Positions 51,373-60,487 of a DNA stretch of 64,000 nucleotides are shown here, one piece after another. The notes beneath the pieces are model-generated. The model saw nothing but the letters and a program-made list of their open reading frames with translations. It ran no database searches and was not told where the DNA came from. Source of the stretch: Shewanella algae (GTDB taxonomy: Bacteria; Pseudomonadota; Gammaproteobacteria; Enterobacterales; Shewanellaceae); contig NZ_CP068230.1 in NCBI RefSeq assembly GCF_009183365.2, forward strand, positions 569,001 to 633,000, read 5' to 3'. Numbering within the stretch: position 1 is the first letter of the stretch; every line of letters begins with the position of its first letter. The position numbers and the translations under genes were made by a program.

Positions 51373-52728
51373 TCAACCTCTGAGGATCAGATACAGGCTG
51401 CTGTTGCCCCTGACTATCTTCAGTGCCACTGCGCCTTGTTGCTCTTTGAGTTCTTCTTTCAGTGCTTTGAGAGTGGCGGTCTTGGTACGGTTGACCCCAA
51501 CAATCAGGTCACCTTTTTGCAAGCCACTCATGGCCGCTGGAGAATTCTGGGCGATATCGGTGATCTCGATACCTTTCTTGCTGTTCTCCAGAGTGGCACC
51601 GGCCAACATAGGATGAACGGCGCCGGCCGCAGTTTCTTTCACTTGGCTGGCTTCGCCCAGAGTGACTTTGACTGTCTTGTCATCACCATCACGTATCAGG
51701 CCAAGCTCTACCTTGGTGCCGGCACCCATGGTGCCAATCTTGGCTCTCAATTCCTGGAAGCTCTTGATCTTGCGGCCATTAATGCTGACGATAATATCGC
51801 CTGCCTTGATGCCCGCCTTATCGGCGGCGCTGCCTTCCATTACTTCGCTGACAAAGCCACCGTGTTGGGTCTTGAGACCGAAGCCTTGAGCCAGTTCATT
51901 GTCCAGATCCCGACCCATGACCCCCAGAACGCCGCGGCGGACTTCGCCGTGTTCGATAATCTGATCCACCAGGCTATGAACCATGTTGGCCGGTATCGCG
52001 AAGCCGATACCTACGTTACCGCCGCCGGGAGCCACAATGGCGGTATTGATACCGATAAGCTCGCCGCGCAGGTTAACCAAGGCGCCGCCTGAGTTACCGC
52101 TGTTAATGGCGGCATCGGTTTGAATGAAGTTTTCCAGCATCTCTATGCCAAGGCCTGTACGCCCCAGAGCGCTGACAATACCTGAAGTCACGGTTTGCCC
52201 AAGACCGAAGGGGTTACCTATGGCCACGGCAAAGTCGCCAACCCTCAAGTCATCCGAGTCGGCAGATTTGACTGCCGTGAGGTTGTCGGCCTCAATCTGC
52301 AACAGGGCAATATCGGCATCTTTATCTTTGCCTATCAACTTGGCCTTGATTTCGCGGCCGTCGTGCAGCCCTACCTGAATATCATCGGCGCCATCGATTA
52401 CATGGTTGTTGGTGACTATATAGCCCTTGTCGGCATCTATGATGACACCGGATCCCAAACCGCGAAATGGTCGCTCCTGTACTTGCTCCTGAGGGGCGTT
52501 GGGGCCAAAGAAGTAGCGGAATATATCCGGTACCCGTTGGCGGGAAACCTGAGTGCCGGAAACGGCGACAGAGACAACCGCAGGTGTGGTTTGCTCCAAC
52601 ATGGGTGCCAGACTCGGCATGGTTTGGCCGTCTACGGCTTGTGGCAGCGCGGCCTGGGAGACTACAGGGGCCAGTGTCAGGGTGGCCCCTAGGAGGGCGG
52701 CGGAAACAAGAGATAACTTGGTCTTCAT
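51373..52728 (-). CDS. degQ: Periplasmic Do-like serine protease/chaperone DegQ
   Basis: A 451-residue periplasmic protease with a signal peptide (MKTKLSLVSAALLGATLTLA ... SQA cut), catalytic His109 (TNNHV), Asp139 and Ser213 (NSGNSGG), and two PDZ domains (about 255-350 and 365-450). It degrades or refolds misfolded envelope proteins. The gene could be called degP by family, but its place before degS supports degQ. ATG 52728 has AGGAG upstream. Confidence 0.93.
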   Translation of the reverse strand: MKTKLSLVSAALLGATLTLAPVVSQAALPQAVDGQTMPSLAPMLEQTTPAVVSVAVSGTQVSRQRVPDIFRYFFGPNAPQEQVQERPFRGLGSGVIIDADKGYIVTNNHVIDGADDIQVGLHDGREIKAKLIGKDKDADIALLQIEADNLTAVKSADSDDLRVGDFAVAIGNPFGLGQTVTSGIVSALGRTGLGIEMLENFIQTDAAINSGNSGGALVNLRGELIGINTAIVAPGGGNVGIGFAIPANMVHSLVDQIIEHGEVRRGVLGVMGRDLDNELAQGFGLKTQHGGFVSEVMEGSAADKAGIKAGDIIVSINGRKIKSFQELRAKIGTMGAGTKVELGLIRDGDDKTVKVTLGEASQVKETAAGAVHPMLAGATLENSKKGIEITDIAQNSPAAMSGLQKGDLIVGVNRTKTATLKALKEELKEQQGAVALKIVRGNSSLYLILRG

Positions 52729-52877
52729 CTATGCATTGCTCCTAATACGGGATCAAATAACCATGTACTGTTTGCCACCGAGGTGGCTGAATCATAAAGG
52801 CTCTTACGAGCGTCCGGTAATTAATCCGACTTTAATCCTGTGTAAAAAGTTCATCATTCATTAACAAAGATTAATTT

Positions 52878-53225
52878 TTATTGCACGCTGACAGGGGACG
52901 CAGTCTCTGGCCTTTCTTCCGTGTCAGGCACACTGGTCAGCATAGCTGGCAAAGGGGCCAGTTGCTCCTCTTTGGCCAATCTTTGGCTGCCCTGATTCCA
53001 ATGCTGATTGAGGCGATTGATCTGTTCTGTCAGTTGTCCCAGCAGTGCCCTTTGTTCGGCCAGATGATCGCTGACCTCCTGCTTGTGTTGGCTCAATTCC
53101 ATCTTGCTGCGCTCTATGGTAGCCCCTTTATTGCTCTTGCCGAGCCCCCGGCTGACCAAGGTCTTGCCGATATAACCCAGTATCAACCCCAGAATGAAAG
53201 CCGCAAACACCAGTGGCCATTCCAT
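52878..53225 (-). CDS. zapG: Z-ring-associated protein ZapG (YhcB)
   Basis: A 115-residue protein with one N-terminal membrane segment (PLVFAAFILGLILGYIGKTLV) and a helical cytoplasmic tail (ELSQHKQEVSDHLAEQRALLG) typical of ZapG/YhcB (DUF1043). It acts in envelope growth and division with the Z-ring. ATG 53225 has AAGGAG upstream. It is just after the degQ gene in position and opposite to zapE, matching the E. coli order. Confidence 0.92.
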   Translation of the reverse strand: MEWPLVFAAFILGLILGYIGKTLVSRGLGKSNKGATIERSKMELSQHKQEVSDHLAEQRALLGQLTEQINRLNQHWNQGSQRLAKEEQLAPLPAMLTSVPDTEERPETASPVSVQ

Positions 53226-53395
53226 ATCGACTCCTTAAGTTTGTCTTTGTGTCTTATGCTCTTGCTCGACCCCATAGGGATACCTGGCAAAATATACCCC
53301 GAGCGTGGGTCTCATGATACCATTTGCCGCCCCAACTCTGTTGCGTGAGTTGGGTTAGGTACCCATCAAATTAAGGTTAAAAGAGAAGAATTCAA

Positions 53396-54490
53396 GTGTC
53401 GCAGTTAACCCCCTGGCAGCATTACCAACAAGATCTCACCCGTGAAGATTTCAGTCATGACCCGGCGCAGGAGCAAGCGGTAAAGGCATTACAGCGTGTT
53501 TATGATGAGCTACAAAGGCCGCAAAAGTCCGGATGGCGCAATTGGTTCAGCCGGGAAAAAAACAGCAAGGTTCAGGGGCTTTACCTCTGGGGCGGTGTTG
53601 GGCGCGGCAAGACCTATCTTATGGACACCTTTTTCGATGCCCTGCCGGGTGAGCAGAAACTGAGAGCGCATTTCCATCGCTTTATGCACAGAATTCATCG
53701 GGAACTGGACGAGCTCAAGGGAACCCGGGACCCACTGTTGGTTATAGCCAAACAGATGGCGCAGCAATATCGGGTGATCTGCTTTGATGAGTTCTTTGTT
53801 TCAGACATCACGGATGCCATGTTACTGGGCACGCTGTTCGAGGCCCTATTCAAGGAGGGCGTGGTCTTGGTGGCCACTTCCAACATAGTGCCGGACGACC
53901 TCTACAAGAATGGTTTGCAGCGGGCCAGATTTTTACCAGCCATCGCCGAAATCAAGGCCAATTGCCAGGTGTTGAATGTCGATTCTGGAATTGACTATAG
54001 ACTGCGGACCCTGGAACAGGCCGAGATCTACCATCACCCGCTGGATGAAACCGCCGAGTGCAATCTGCAACGCTATTTCACCCAACTGGCGCCTGAGTCT
54101 GAAGTCTCTGAAACGCCGCTGGAGATAGATGGGCGCAGCATAGTGATCCGTAAGCAGGCCCAGGGTGTTTTGCTGGCCGACTTCCGCGCGCTGTGTGATG
54201 GGCCGCGCAGTCAGCGGGACTATATGGAATTGGCGCAGCTGTTTCACACAGTGTTGCTCAGTGGCCTGGAACAGATGGGCGCCCAGCAGACAGGGGATGA
54301 TATCGCCCGCCGGTTTCTGGCGCTGGTGGATGAGTTCTACGAGCGGCATGTGAAACTTATCATCTCGGCCGAGGTACCGCTCGAGCAGATTTACACAGAT
54401 GGGCAACTGAGTTTTGAATTTCGTCGCTGCCGCTCCCGTCTGATTGAGATGCAGTCCCGGGATTACCTGGCTTTGGAGCACCTGCCATAG
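53396..54490 (+). CDS. zapE: Cell division ATPase ZapE
   Basis: A 364-residue AFG1-like AAA+ ATPase. The P-loop is GLYLWGGVGRGKTYLMD, Walker B ICFDEFFVSDITD, and sensor region ATSNIVPDDLY. It promotes division under stress by acting on the Z-ring. Start GTG 53396, preceded by AAAGAGAAG. It is divergent from zapG and the next gene is rplM after 298 nt. Confidence 0.94.
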   Translation: MSQLTPWQHYQQDLTREDFSHDPAQEQAVKALQRVYDELQRPQKSGWRNWFSREKNSKVQGLYLWGGVGRGKTYLMDTFFDALPGEQKLRAHFHRFMHRIHRELDELKGTRDPLLVIAKQMAQQYRVICFDEFFVSDITDAMLLGTLFEALFKEGVVLVATSNIVPDDLYKNGLQRARFLPAIAEIKANCQVLNVDSGIDYRLRTLEQAEIYHHPLDETAECNLQRYFTQLAPESEVSETPLEIDGRSIVIRKQAQGVLLADFRALCDGPRSQRDYMELAQLFHTVLLSGLEQMGAQQTGDDIARRFLALVDEFYERHVKLIISAEVPLEQIYTDGQLSFEFRRCRSRLIEMQSRDYLALEHLP

Positions 54491-54788
54491 GGGATGATTG
54501 CCCCCGTTTTGTTGCCGACAATCCAACCGAATGAGCGCGGTGACCAAGGCGTCGATGGTGCTAAAGCGGTAACGACTTGAAAAAGATCGTCTTTTACGGC
54601 GGGATCTCAAAAAGCAGGTGATTTTTAGTTCAGCTTTGTCTATAATCCGCCACCTGCCCACGTTACTCCGCCGATTGGGCGGATTTAAAAGCCAGATTCT
54701 TTGCTCGAAGGGGCAGAGAAAGGCATTTTTGTGTTATCTGCATCCGCAGGTAGCATGTGACAGAATTTAACTTTGGGTTTTTGTAATA
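54491..54788 (+). promoter_or_regulatory. rplM promoter and leader
   Basis: A perfect -10, TATAAT, is at 54641-54646; the -35 is poor (about 54618-54624). Transcription would start near 54652. A leader hairpin, TCCGCC (54667-54672) with GGCGGA (54678-54683), lies after it. In E. coli L13 represses its own leader; whether this hairpin does so here is inference. Confidence 0.55.
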
Positions 54789-55217
54789 ATGAAGACTTTT
54801 ACTGCTAAGCCAGAAACTGTAGCTCGTGACTGGTACGTTGTTGATGCCGAAGGTAAGACCCTGGGTCGTATCGCCACTGAAATCGCTCTGCGTCTGCGTG
54901 GCAAGCACAAGGCTGAGTACACTCCTCACGTAGATACCGGTGACTACATCATCGTGATCAACGCCGAGAAAGTAACTGTGACCGGTAACAAGGCTGCAGG
55001 CAAGACGTACTACTCGCACTCAGGCTTCCCAGGTGGCATCAAGCAAATCAGCTTCGAGAAGCTGCAAGCTCACAAGCCAGAAATGATCATCGAGAAAGCA
55101 GTCAAGGGTATGTTGCCGAAAGGCCCTCTGGGTCGTGCCATGTTCCGTAAGCTGAAAGTTTACGCTGGCGCAGAGCACAACCACGCTGCACAACAACCTC
55201 AAGTTCTTGATATCTAA
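54789..55217 (+). CDS. rplM: 50S ribosomal protein L13
   Basis: A 142-residue ribosomal protein with the family ends MKTFTAKPETVARDWYVVDA and GRAMFRKLKVYAGAEHNH, and MLPKGPLGR near the end. It is a large-subunit assembly protein. Codon use is that of a highly expressed gene. It is followed by rpsI with a 14-nt gap, a conserved pair in bacteria. Confidence 0.97.
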   Translation: MKTFTAKPETVARDWYVVDAEGKTLGRIATEIALRLRGKHKAEYTPHVDTGDYIIVINAEKVTVTGNKAAGKTYYSHSGFPGGIKQISFEKLQAHKPEMIIEKAVKGMLPKGPLGRAMFRKLKVYAGAEHNHAAQQPQVLDI

Positions 55218-55231
55218 ACGGGATTAAGCAA

Positions 55232-55624
55232 ATGGCTGCAACTCAGTACTACGGCACTGGCCGTCGCAAAACTTCAACTGCTCGCGTATTCGCTAAAGCA
55301 GGTAGTGGCAACATCGTTGTTAACCAACGTCCTCTGGATGTTTACTTTGGTCGTGAAACCGCTCGTATGGTTGTTCGTCAACCGCTTGAGCTGGTTGAAA
55401 TGACTGAAAAGCTGGACATCTATGTAACTGTTAAGGGCGGTGGTATCACTGGCCAAGCCGGCGCTATCCGTCACGGTATCACCCGTGCTCTGATGGAGCT
55501 GGACGAAGCTCTGCGTCCTACTTTACGTTCTGCTGGTTATGTAACCCGCGATGCTCGTAAGGTTGAGCGTAAGAAAGTTGGTCTGCGTAAAGCACGTCGT
55601 AAGCCACAGTTCTCCAAGCGTTAA
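55232..55624 (+). CDS. rpsI: 30S ribosomal protein S9
   Basis: A 130-residue small-subunit protein, beginning AATQYYGTGRRKTSTARVF and ending RKPQFSKR, the conserved tail that reaches the P-site tRNA. It is co-transcribed with rplM. The strong terminator at 55643-55670 follows. Confidence 0.97.
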   Translation: MAATQYYGTGRRKTSTARVFAKAGSGNIVVNQRPLDVYFGRETARMVVRQPLELVEMTEKLDIYVTVKGGGITGQAGAIRHGITRALMELDEALRPTLRSAGYVTRDARKVERKKVGLRKARRKPQFSKR

Positions 55625-55642
55625 TATCGCTTTCGAGATACC

Positions 55643-55670
55643 AAAAACCCAGCGTACGCTGGGTTTTTTT
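55643..55670 (+). terminator. Terminator after rplM-rpsI
   Basis: AACCCAGCG and CGCTGGGTT form a perfect stem with TA loop followed by TTTTTTT (to 55670). It ends the ribosomal protein transcript. Confidence 0.9.
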
Positions 55671-55740
55671 ATGGCTGAGATTTATCCCTGGCAGCCCTGT
55701 ATACTCAGGGTTGTTGTGGCAGGTTTAAATGGGGTGAAAC

Positions 55741-55929
55741 ATGAGTTGGCAACTACTGTTGATGGCCTTGGGTTTGGTATTGATCCTGGAAGGGGTGGGG
55801 CCCTTGTTATTCCCCAACCGCTGGCGTCGTTACCTGTTGGAAGTGGCTTCCCAACCGACAGCTATCATGCAACGCCTGGGCGGCGTCCTGGTTGTTGCAG
55901 GAATTGTCATATTGATTATTTTTTCATAA
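55741..55929 (+). CDS. DUF2065 small membrane protein (YjeT-like)
   Basis: A 62-residue protein with two hydrophobic segments (LLLMALGLVLILEGVGPLLF and MQRLGGVLVVAGIVILIIF) and NRWRRYL between them, the DUF2065 pattern. In E. coli its homologue yjeT lies between hflC and purA; here it lies between rpsI and purA without hflK-hflC. ATG 55741 has GGGTGAAAC upstream. Function unknown. Confidence 0.85.
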   Translation: MSWQLLLMALGLVLILEGVGPLLFPNRWRRYLLEVASQPTAIMQRLGGVLVVAGIVILIIFS

Positions 55930-55994
55930 ATACTTGCCCCTTCCATGCCAATATCTGTTAGAATCCTGCTTTAACCGCAACCTTGCAGCAAACA

Positions 55995-57290
55995 ATGGGC
56001 AAAAATGTAGTTGTTCTCGGCACTCAATGGGGTGACGAGGGAAAAGGTAAGATTGTCGACCTTCTGACCGAACAGGCAAAATTCGTAGTCCGTTACCAAG
56101 GTGGCCACAACGCTGGTCATACTCTGGTTATCGATGGTGAAAAAACCGTTCTTCATCTGATCCCCTCAGGCATTCTGCGCGATAACGTCAAGTGCATTAT
56201 CGGCAACGGCGTGGTTTTGGCGCCCGATGCTCTGATGAAAGAGATCGGCATGCTGAAAGAGAAAGGTATTCCGGTAGAGGAACGCCTGCTGATCTCTGAA
56301 GCTTGTCCTCTGATCCTTCCTTTCCACTGTGCGCTGGATATTGCTCGCGAAAAAGCGCGTGGCAACAAGGCTATCGGTACTACAGGGCGCGGCATCGGCC
56401 CGGCTTATGAAGATAAAATTTCCCGTCGCGGCTTGCGCGTAGGGGATCTCTTCAATCCACAACTGTTTGCCGAGAAGCTGAAAGAAGTGATGACCTATCA
56501 CAACTTTATGCTGACCGAATACTATAAGTGCGAAGCCGTTGATTACCAGAAAACTCTGGATGACGCGCTGGCACTGGCAGACTACCTGAAAGGTCTGTGT
56601 GTGGATGTCACCGAATTGCTGGATCAAGCCCGCAAGAATGGCGACAACATACTGTTTGAAGGCGCTCAGGGCACCTTGCTGGATATCGACCACGGTACTT
56701 ATCCATTTGTAACCTCTTCCAACACTACCGCAGGTGGTGTGGCAACAGGTTCAGGATTCGGCCCACGTCACCTGGACTATGTCTGCGGTATCATCAAGGC
56801 TTATACCACTCGTGTGGGTGCCGGCCCATTCCCGACTGAACTGGAATGTGAAATCGGCGATCACCTGGGAACCAAGGGCCAGGAATTTGGTGCGACAACC
56901 GGTCGTAAGCGTCGTCCGGGTTGGTTGGACATAGTGGCTATGCGCCGCGCGGTTCAGATCAACAGCATCAGTGGTTTCTGCCTGACCAAGCTCGACGTTT
57001 TGGACGGCTTGAAAGAAGTGAAGCTCTGCGTAGGCTATCAGCACCCAGACGGTACTGTGTCCAATGTGACTCCGCTGGCGGCCGAAGGCTACGAGCACGT
57101 TACTCCTGTGTATGAGACTATGCCAGGCTGGAGTGAAAACACCTTTGGTGCCACTTCTCTGGAGCAACTGCCGCAGGCAGCAATCAACTATATCAAGCGG
57201 ATTGAAGAACTGCTGGAAACACCTGTCGATATCATCTCAACCGGGCCTGACCGGAATGAGACCATGATTCTGGTGAATCCATTCAGTTAA
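55995..57290 (+). CDS. purA: Adenylosuccinate synthetase
   Basis: A 431-residue enzyme making adenylosuccinate from IMP, aspartate and GTP. The P-loop-like QWGDEGKGKIVD is at residues 12-23, and TTGRGIGPAYEDKISRR, EGAQGTLLDIDHGTYPFVTSSN and the end RIEELLETPVDIISTGPDRNET are typical. ATG 55995 is chosen over a TTG at 55983 as it gives the usual length. A terminator follows directly. It lies next to yjeT as in many gammaproteobacteria. Confidence 0.96.
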   Translation: MGKNVVVLGTQWGDEGKGKIVDLLTEQAKFVVRYQGGHNAGHTLVIDGEKTVLHLIPSGILRDNVKCIIGNGVVLAPDALMKEIGMLKEKGIPVEERLLISEACPLILPFHCALDIAREKARGNKAIGTTGRGIGPAYEDKISRRGLRVGDLFNPQLFAEKLKEVMTYHNFMLTEYYKCEAVDYQKTLDDALALADYLKGLCVDVTELLDQARKNGDNILFEGAQGTLLDIDHGTYPFVTSSNTTAGGVATGSGFGPRHLDYVCGIIKAYTTRVGAGPFPTELECEIGDHLGTKGQEFGATTGRKRRPGWLDIVAMRRAVQINSISGFCLTKLDVLDGLKEVKLCVGYQHPDGTVSNVTPLAAEGYEHVTPVYETMPGWSENTFGATSLEQLPQAAINYIKRIEELLETPVDIISTGPDRNETMILVNPFS

Positions 57291-57292
57291 GT

Positions 57293-57318
57293 AAAAAGGC
57301 CGCCTAAGCGGCCTTTTT
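57293..57318. terminator. Terminator after purA
   Basis: AAAAAGGCCGC and GCGGCCTTTTT form a perfect stem (57293-57303 and 57308-57318) 3 nt after the stop. Confidence 0.9.
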
Positions 57319-57403
57319 CGTTTATGGGGCTTACACTGTTTGCCCTTAAGAATTGGGTTATACTGCCGATGAAAAGACAGTCTATTTGTCATCAGGACAG
57401 CTT

Positions 57404-58024
57404 ATGTTGCGTATAGCCCTATTACTCTTGTTAGTAACCAGTGCCAATGTGTTGGCCGAAGAAACCAAGGCCGTGGATATCTACAGCCAGGAAGAACTGC
57501 TGGAGCTTATTCGCAGCAAGCAATACCTGACCCGGGTCAAAGCCGATGACTGTCAGCTGGTGCAGGATATTGAGGCGCGTGCCGAAGTGCTCAAGCAGCC
57601 GTTGTACCAGTACCTCTGGGGTGAGATGCTTAATTTCGGCATCTGCGTCAAGGCCAATCCGCCCAGAGGAATATCGCTGCTCAGGGATGCCGCCGAGCAG
57701 GGCAGTGCCGAAGCCATGGTGCGCATTGCCGAGTATTATAAAGATGGCAAGTTTGTACTGCAGGACAAAGAACGTTCGGTGCAGTACCTGTTACCCGCTG
57801 CCGCCAACGGTGACCTGCCGGCCAGAATGATGCTGGTCGAACTGTTTGCCAAGGGTTATGGTAGCCCAAGGGATTATGTCTTGGGGTATCACTGGCTCTA
57901 CAACCAGGTGTTCAGCGATGAACAGACCCAGCAAGACGCCAAAAGATTATTGCAGCTGTTAGCGGCTAAAATGCCCGCCAGTCAGGTGGAGAAGGCCAAA
58001 AAGGAACATCTGCAAAGCCGTTAA
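57404..58024 (+). CDS. motX: Sodium-type flagellar motor protein MotX
   Basis: A 206-residue periplasmic protein with signal peptide (LRIALLLLLVTSANVLA) and Sel1-like repeats (AAEQGSAEAMVRIAEYYKDG; DLPARMMLVELFAKGYGSPRDY). The pattern ELLELIRSKQYLTRVKADDC and YGSPRDYVLGYHWLYN matches MotX of Vibrio and Shewanella, a T-ring part of the Na+-driven polar flagellar motor with MotY. Two conserved Cys (DDCQ and FGICVK) are present. In Shewanella motX lies between purA and rnr, as here. ATG 57404 has AGGACA upstream. Confidence 0.92.
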   Translation: MLRIALLLLLVTSANVLAEETKAVDIYSQEELLELIRSKQYLTRVKADDCQLVQDIEARAEVLKQPLYQYLWGEMLNFGICVKANPPRGISLLRDAAEQGSAEAMVRIAEYYKDGKFVLQDKERSVQYLLPAAANGDLPARMMLVELFAKGYGSPRDYVLGYHWLYNQVFSDEQTQQDAKRLLQLLAAKMPASQVEKAKKEHLQSR

Positions 58025-58029
58025 TTAGC

Positions 58030-58050
58030 TTGTCGCACTGGATGCGACAA
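58030..58050 (+). other. Stem-loop between motX and rnr
   Basis: TTGTCGCA (58030-58037) and TGCGACAA (58043-58050) form a perfect stem with a 5-nt loop 5 nt after the motX stop and 19 nt before the rnr start. No T-run. It may separate expression or mark an mRNA end. Confidence 0.45.
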
Positions 58051-58069
58051 CGAAAAAATTGGAAATTGA

Positions 58070-60487
58070 ATGATAAAAGATCCTCATTTTGAGCGAGAAC
58101 AAGATAAGTACGACAACCCCATCCCCAGCCGGGAATTTATATTGGAATATCTGCGCTCGCAGACCTCTCCCCTGAATCGTGAGCGGATCGCCACGGCCCT
58201 CAACATCTCCGACGAAGAACAACTCGAGGCGCTGCGGCGTCGGCTGCGTGCCATGGAGCGCGATGGTCAGCTGGTATTTACCCGCGGCCAGTGTTATGGC
58301 CTGCCGGAGCGGATGGACTTGATCCAGGGGACTGTGCTGGGCCACAGAGATGGCTATGGCTTCTTCCGTCCCGATGAAGGCGGTGATGACCTGTTTATCA
58401 ACCATGGTGACATGCTCAGATACTTCCATGGCGACAAGGTGTTGGCGCAGAAGGCTGGAGTCGATCGCAAGGGGCGCCGCGAAGCTCGCATAGTGCGCTT
58501 GGTCGCCGAGCGAACCGCCGCCTTGGTGGGGCGTTTCCATGTCGATTGCGGCATGGCCTTTGTTATTGCCGATGATAAGCGGATTACCCAGGAAATATTG
58601 ATAGACAACGCTGATCGCAACGGCGCCCGTCAGGGCGATGTCGTGGTGGTGGAACTCACCCGCAGGCCGGGGCGCTATGTCAAAGCCGCCGGTAAGGTGG
58701 TTGAGGTGCTGGGTAAAGAGATGGCGCCGGGCATGGAGATAGAAATTGCCCTGCGCAACTATGATCTACCCCATACCTGGTCTGCCGCCATCGAAAAGAA
58801 ACTGCGCAAAATATCCGATGAAGTGCAGGAAGAGGACAAGGTAGGTCGGGTCGACCTGCGGCAACTGCCCTTGGTCACCATAGACGGTGAAGATGCTCGC
58901 GACTTTGACGATGCTGTCTATGCCGAGCGCAAGCGCAGCGGCGGTTGGCGCCTGTGGGTGGCCATTGCCGATGTCAGCTATTATGTGCGTACTCAATCGG
59001 CGCTGGATCAAGAAGCCCGTGCTCGAGGCAACTCTGTGTACTTCCCGTCACAGGTGATCCCCATGTTGCCGGAAAAGCTCTCCAACGGCCTGTGTTCCCT
59101 GAACCCGGGAGTTGACCGTCTCTGTATGGTGGCCGAGATGACAGTGTCGGCGTCGGGTAAGTTATCCGGCTACAAGTTCTATCCGGCGGTGATGCATTCC
59201 CACGCCCGTTTCACCTATACCCAGGTGGCGGCCATGCTGGAAGGCGAAGAAGGCCTGGAAGAGCATAAGCCTTTACTGCCGCATCTCAAGGTGTTGCAGG
59301 AGCTGTATCTGGCGCTCGATAGCCAGCGGGCCAACCGTGGCGCCATCGCCTTTGAGACGCTGGAAACCCAGTTCATCTTCAATGAGCAGCGCAAGATAGA
59401 CAAGATAGTGCCCAGAGCCCGTAACCAGGCGCACAAGATCATCGAAGAGTGTATGATCCTCGCCAACGTGGCGGCGGCCAAGTTTGTCAAAAAGCACAAG
59501 GGTGAAGTCCTCTATCGGGTGCACGAAGCGCCATCCGAGCAGAAGCTGACTCAGTTCAAGGAGTTTCTGGCTGAGCGGGGGCTCTCCATGGGTGGCGGTC
59601 TCGAACCTGAACCCAGTGACTACCAGGCTCTGATGGAAAAAGTCCAGGGGCGCGCCGATGCCGAACTCATTCAGGTGATGTTGCTGCGCTCCATGCGCCA
59701 GGCGACTTACACACCGGACAATGAAGGCCACTTTGGTCTGGCGCTGGAGGAGTATGCTCACTTTACTTCGCCGATTCGCCGTTATCCTGACTTGGTGTTG
59801 CACAGGGTGATCCGTTACCTGCTCGCCAAGGAGCGCGGTGAAGCGAGCGACAAGTGGACCCCGGACGGTGGCTATCACTATCAGCTCGATGAGCTGGATC
59901 AGCTTGGCGAAGAGTGTTCCAACACCGAGCGCCGCGCCGATGAAGCCACCCGTGACGTCTCCGACTGGCTCAAGTGTGAGTTTATGCAGGACCATGTGGG
60001 TGACACCTTCGATGCGGTGGTGGCTTCTGTCACCAGCTTCGGGCTGTTTGTGCGCCTCAATGAGCTGTTTATCGACGGCTTGGTGCATATCTCCACCCTG
60101 GGCAGCGACTATTTCCAGTATGATCCCATGCGCCAGCGCCTGATAGGTGAGCATTCAGGGCAGATCTACCAGATTGGCGATGCTGTGACGGTCAAAGTCG
60201 CCTCGGTCAATCTGGACGACAGACAGATAGACTTGCTGATGGTGGACGAAGAGGGCCGCAGCCAGCGCCGTAAAGGCCGCAGCAAGAGTAAGCCGCTGAC
60301 CGCGCGGGAAAGGGTCAATATTGAAGGAGCCCGCCGCTCGGCCAAGGCACAGAAGCCGGCAGGTAAAGGGAGCGCCAAGTCTAAGTCCACAGGCGCATCC
60401 GCCGCCAAGAGCAAATCAACCAAGGCTGCCGGCAACGCCGGGGCGAAAAAGCCCAAGGCAGCCAAACGAGTCAAGAGAAAGAAGTAA
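58070..60487 (+). CDS. rnr: Ribonuclease R
   Basis: An 805-residue 3'-5' exoribonuclease. Order: N-terminal helix-turn-helix and cold-shock parts (about 1-230), RNB catalytic domain (about 250-590) with VTIDGEDARDFDDAV (catalytic Asp cluster) and EYAHFTSPIRRYPDL, an S1 domain (about 635-720; DTFDAVVASVTSFGLFV) and a Lys/Ala-rich tail. It degrades structured RNA. ATG 58070 has a poor ribosome site; the stop is directly joined to the rlmB start. Confidence 0.96.
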   Translation: MIKDPHFEREQDKYDNPIPSREFILEYLRSQTSPLNRERIATALNISDEEQLEALRRRLRAMERDGQLVFTRGQCYGLPERMDLIQGTVLGHRDGYGFFRPDEGGDDLFINHGDMLRYFHGDKVLAQKAGVDRKGRREARIVRLVAERTAALVGRFHVDCGMAFVIADDKRITQEILIDNADRNGARQGDVVVVELTRRPGRYVKAAGKVVEVLGKEMAPGMEIEIALRNYDLPHTWSAAIEKKLRKISDEVQEEDKVGRVDLRQLPLVTIDGEDARDFDDAVYAERKRSGGWRLWVAIADVSYYVRTQSALDQEARARGNSVYFPSQVIPMLPEKLSNGLCSLNPGVDRLCMVAEMTVSASGKLSGYKFYPAVMHSHARFTYTQVAAMLEGEEGLEEHKPLLPHLKVLQELYLALDSQRANRGAIAFETLETQFIFNEQRKIDKIVPRARNQAHKIIEECMILANVAAAKFVKKHKGEVLYRVHEAPSEQKLTQFKEFLAERGLSMGGGLEPEPSDYQALMEKVQGRADAELIQVMLLRSMRQATYTPDNEGHFGLALEEYAHFTSPIRRYPDLVLHRVIRYLLAKERGEASDKWTPDGGYHYQLDELDQLGEECSNTERRADEATRDVSDWLKCEFMQDHVGDTFDAVVASVTSFGLFVRLNELFIDGLVHISTLGSDYFQYDPMRQRLIGEHSGQIYQIGDAVTVKVASVNLDDRQIDLLMVDEEGRSQRRKGRSKSKPLTARERVNIEGARRSAKAQKPAGKGSAKSKSTGASAAKSKSTKAAGNAGAKKPKAAKRVKRKK

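Noticed and set aside
54663..55019. 118-codon minus-strand open frame over the start of rplM
   Set aside because: It overlaps the leader and start of a ribosomal protein gene, with no ribosome site or motif.
59273..60154. 293-codon minus-strand open frame inside rnr
   Set aside because: Antisense to the RNB and S1 domains; no motif.
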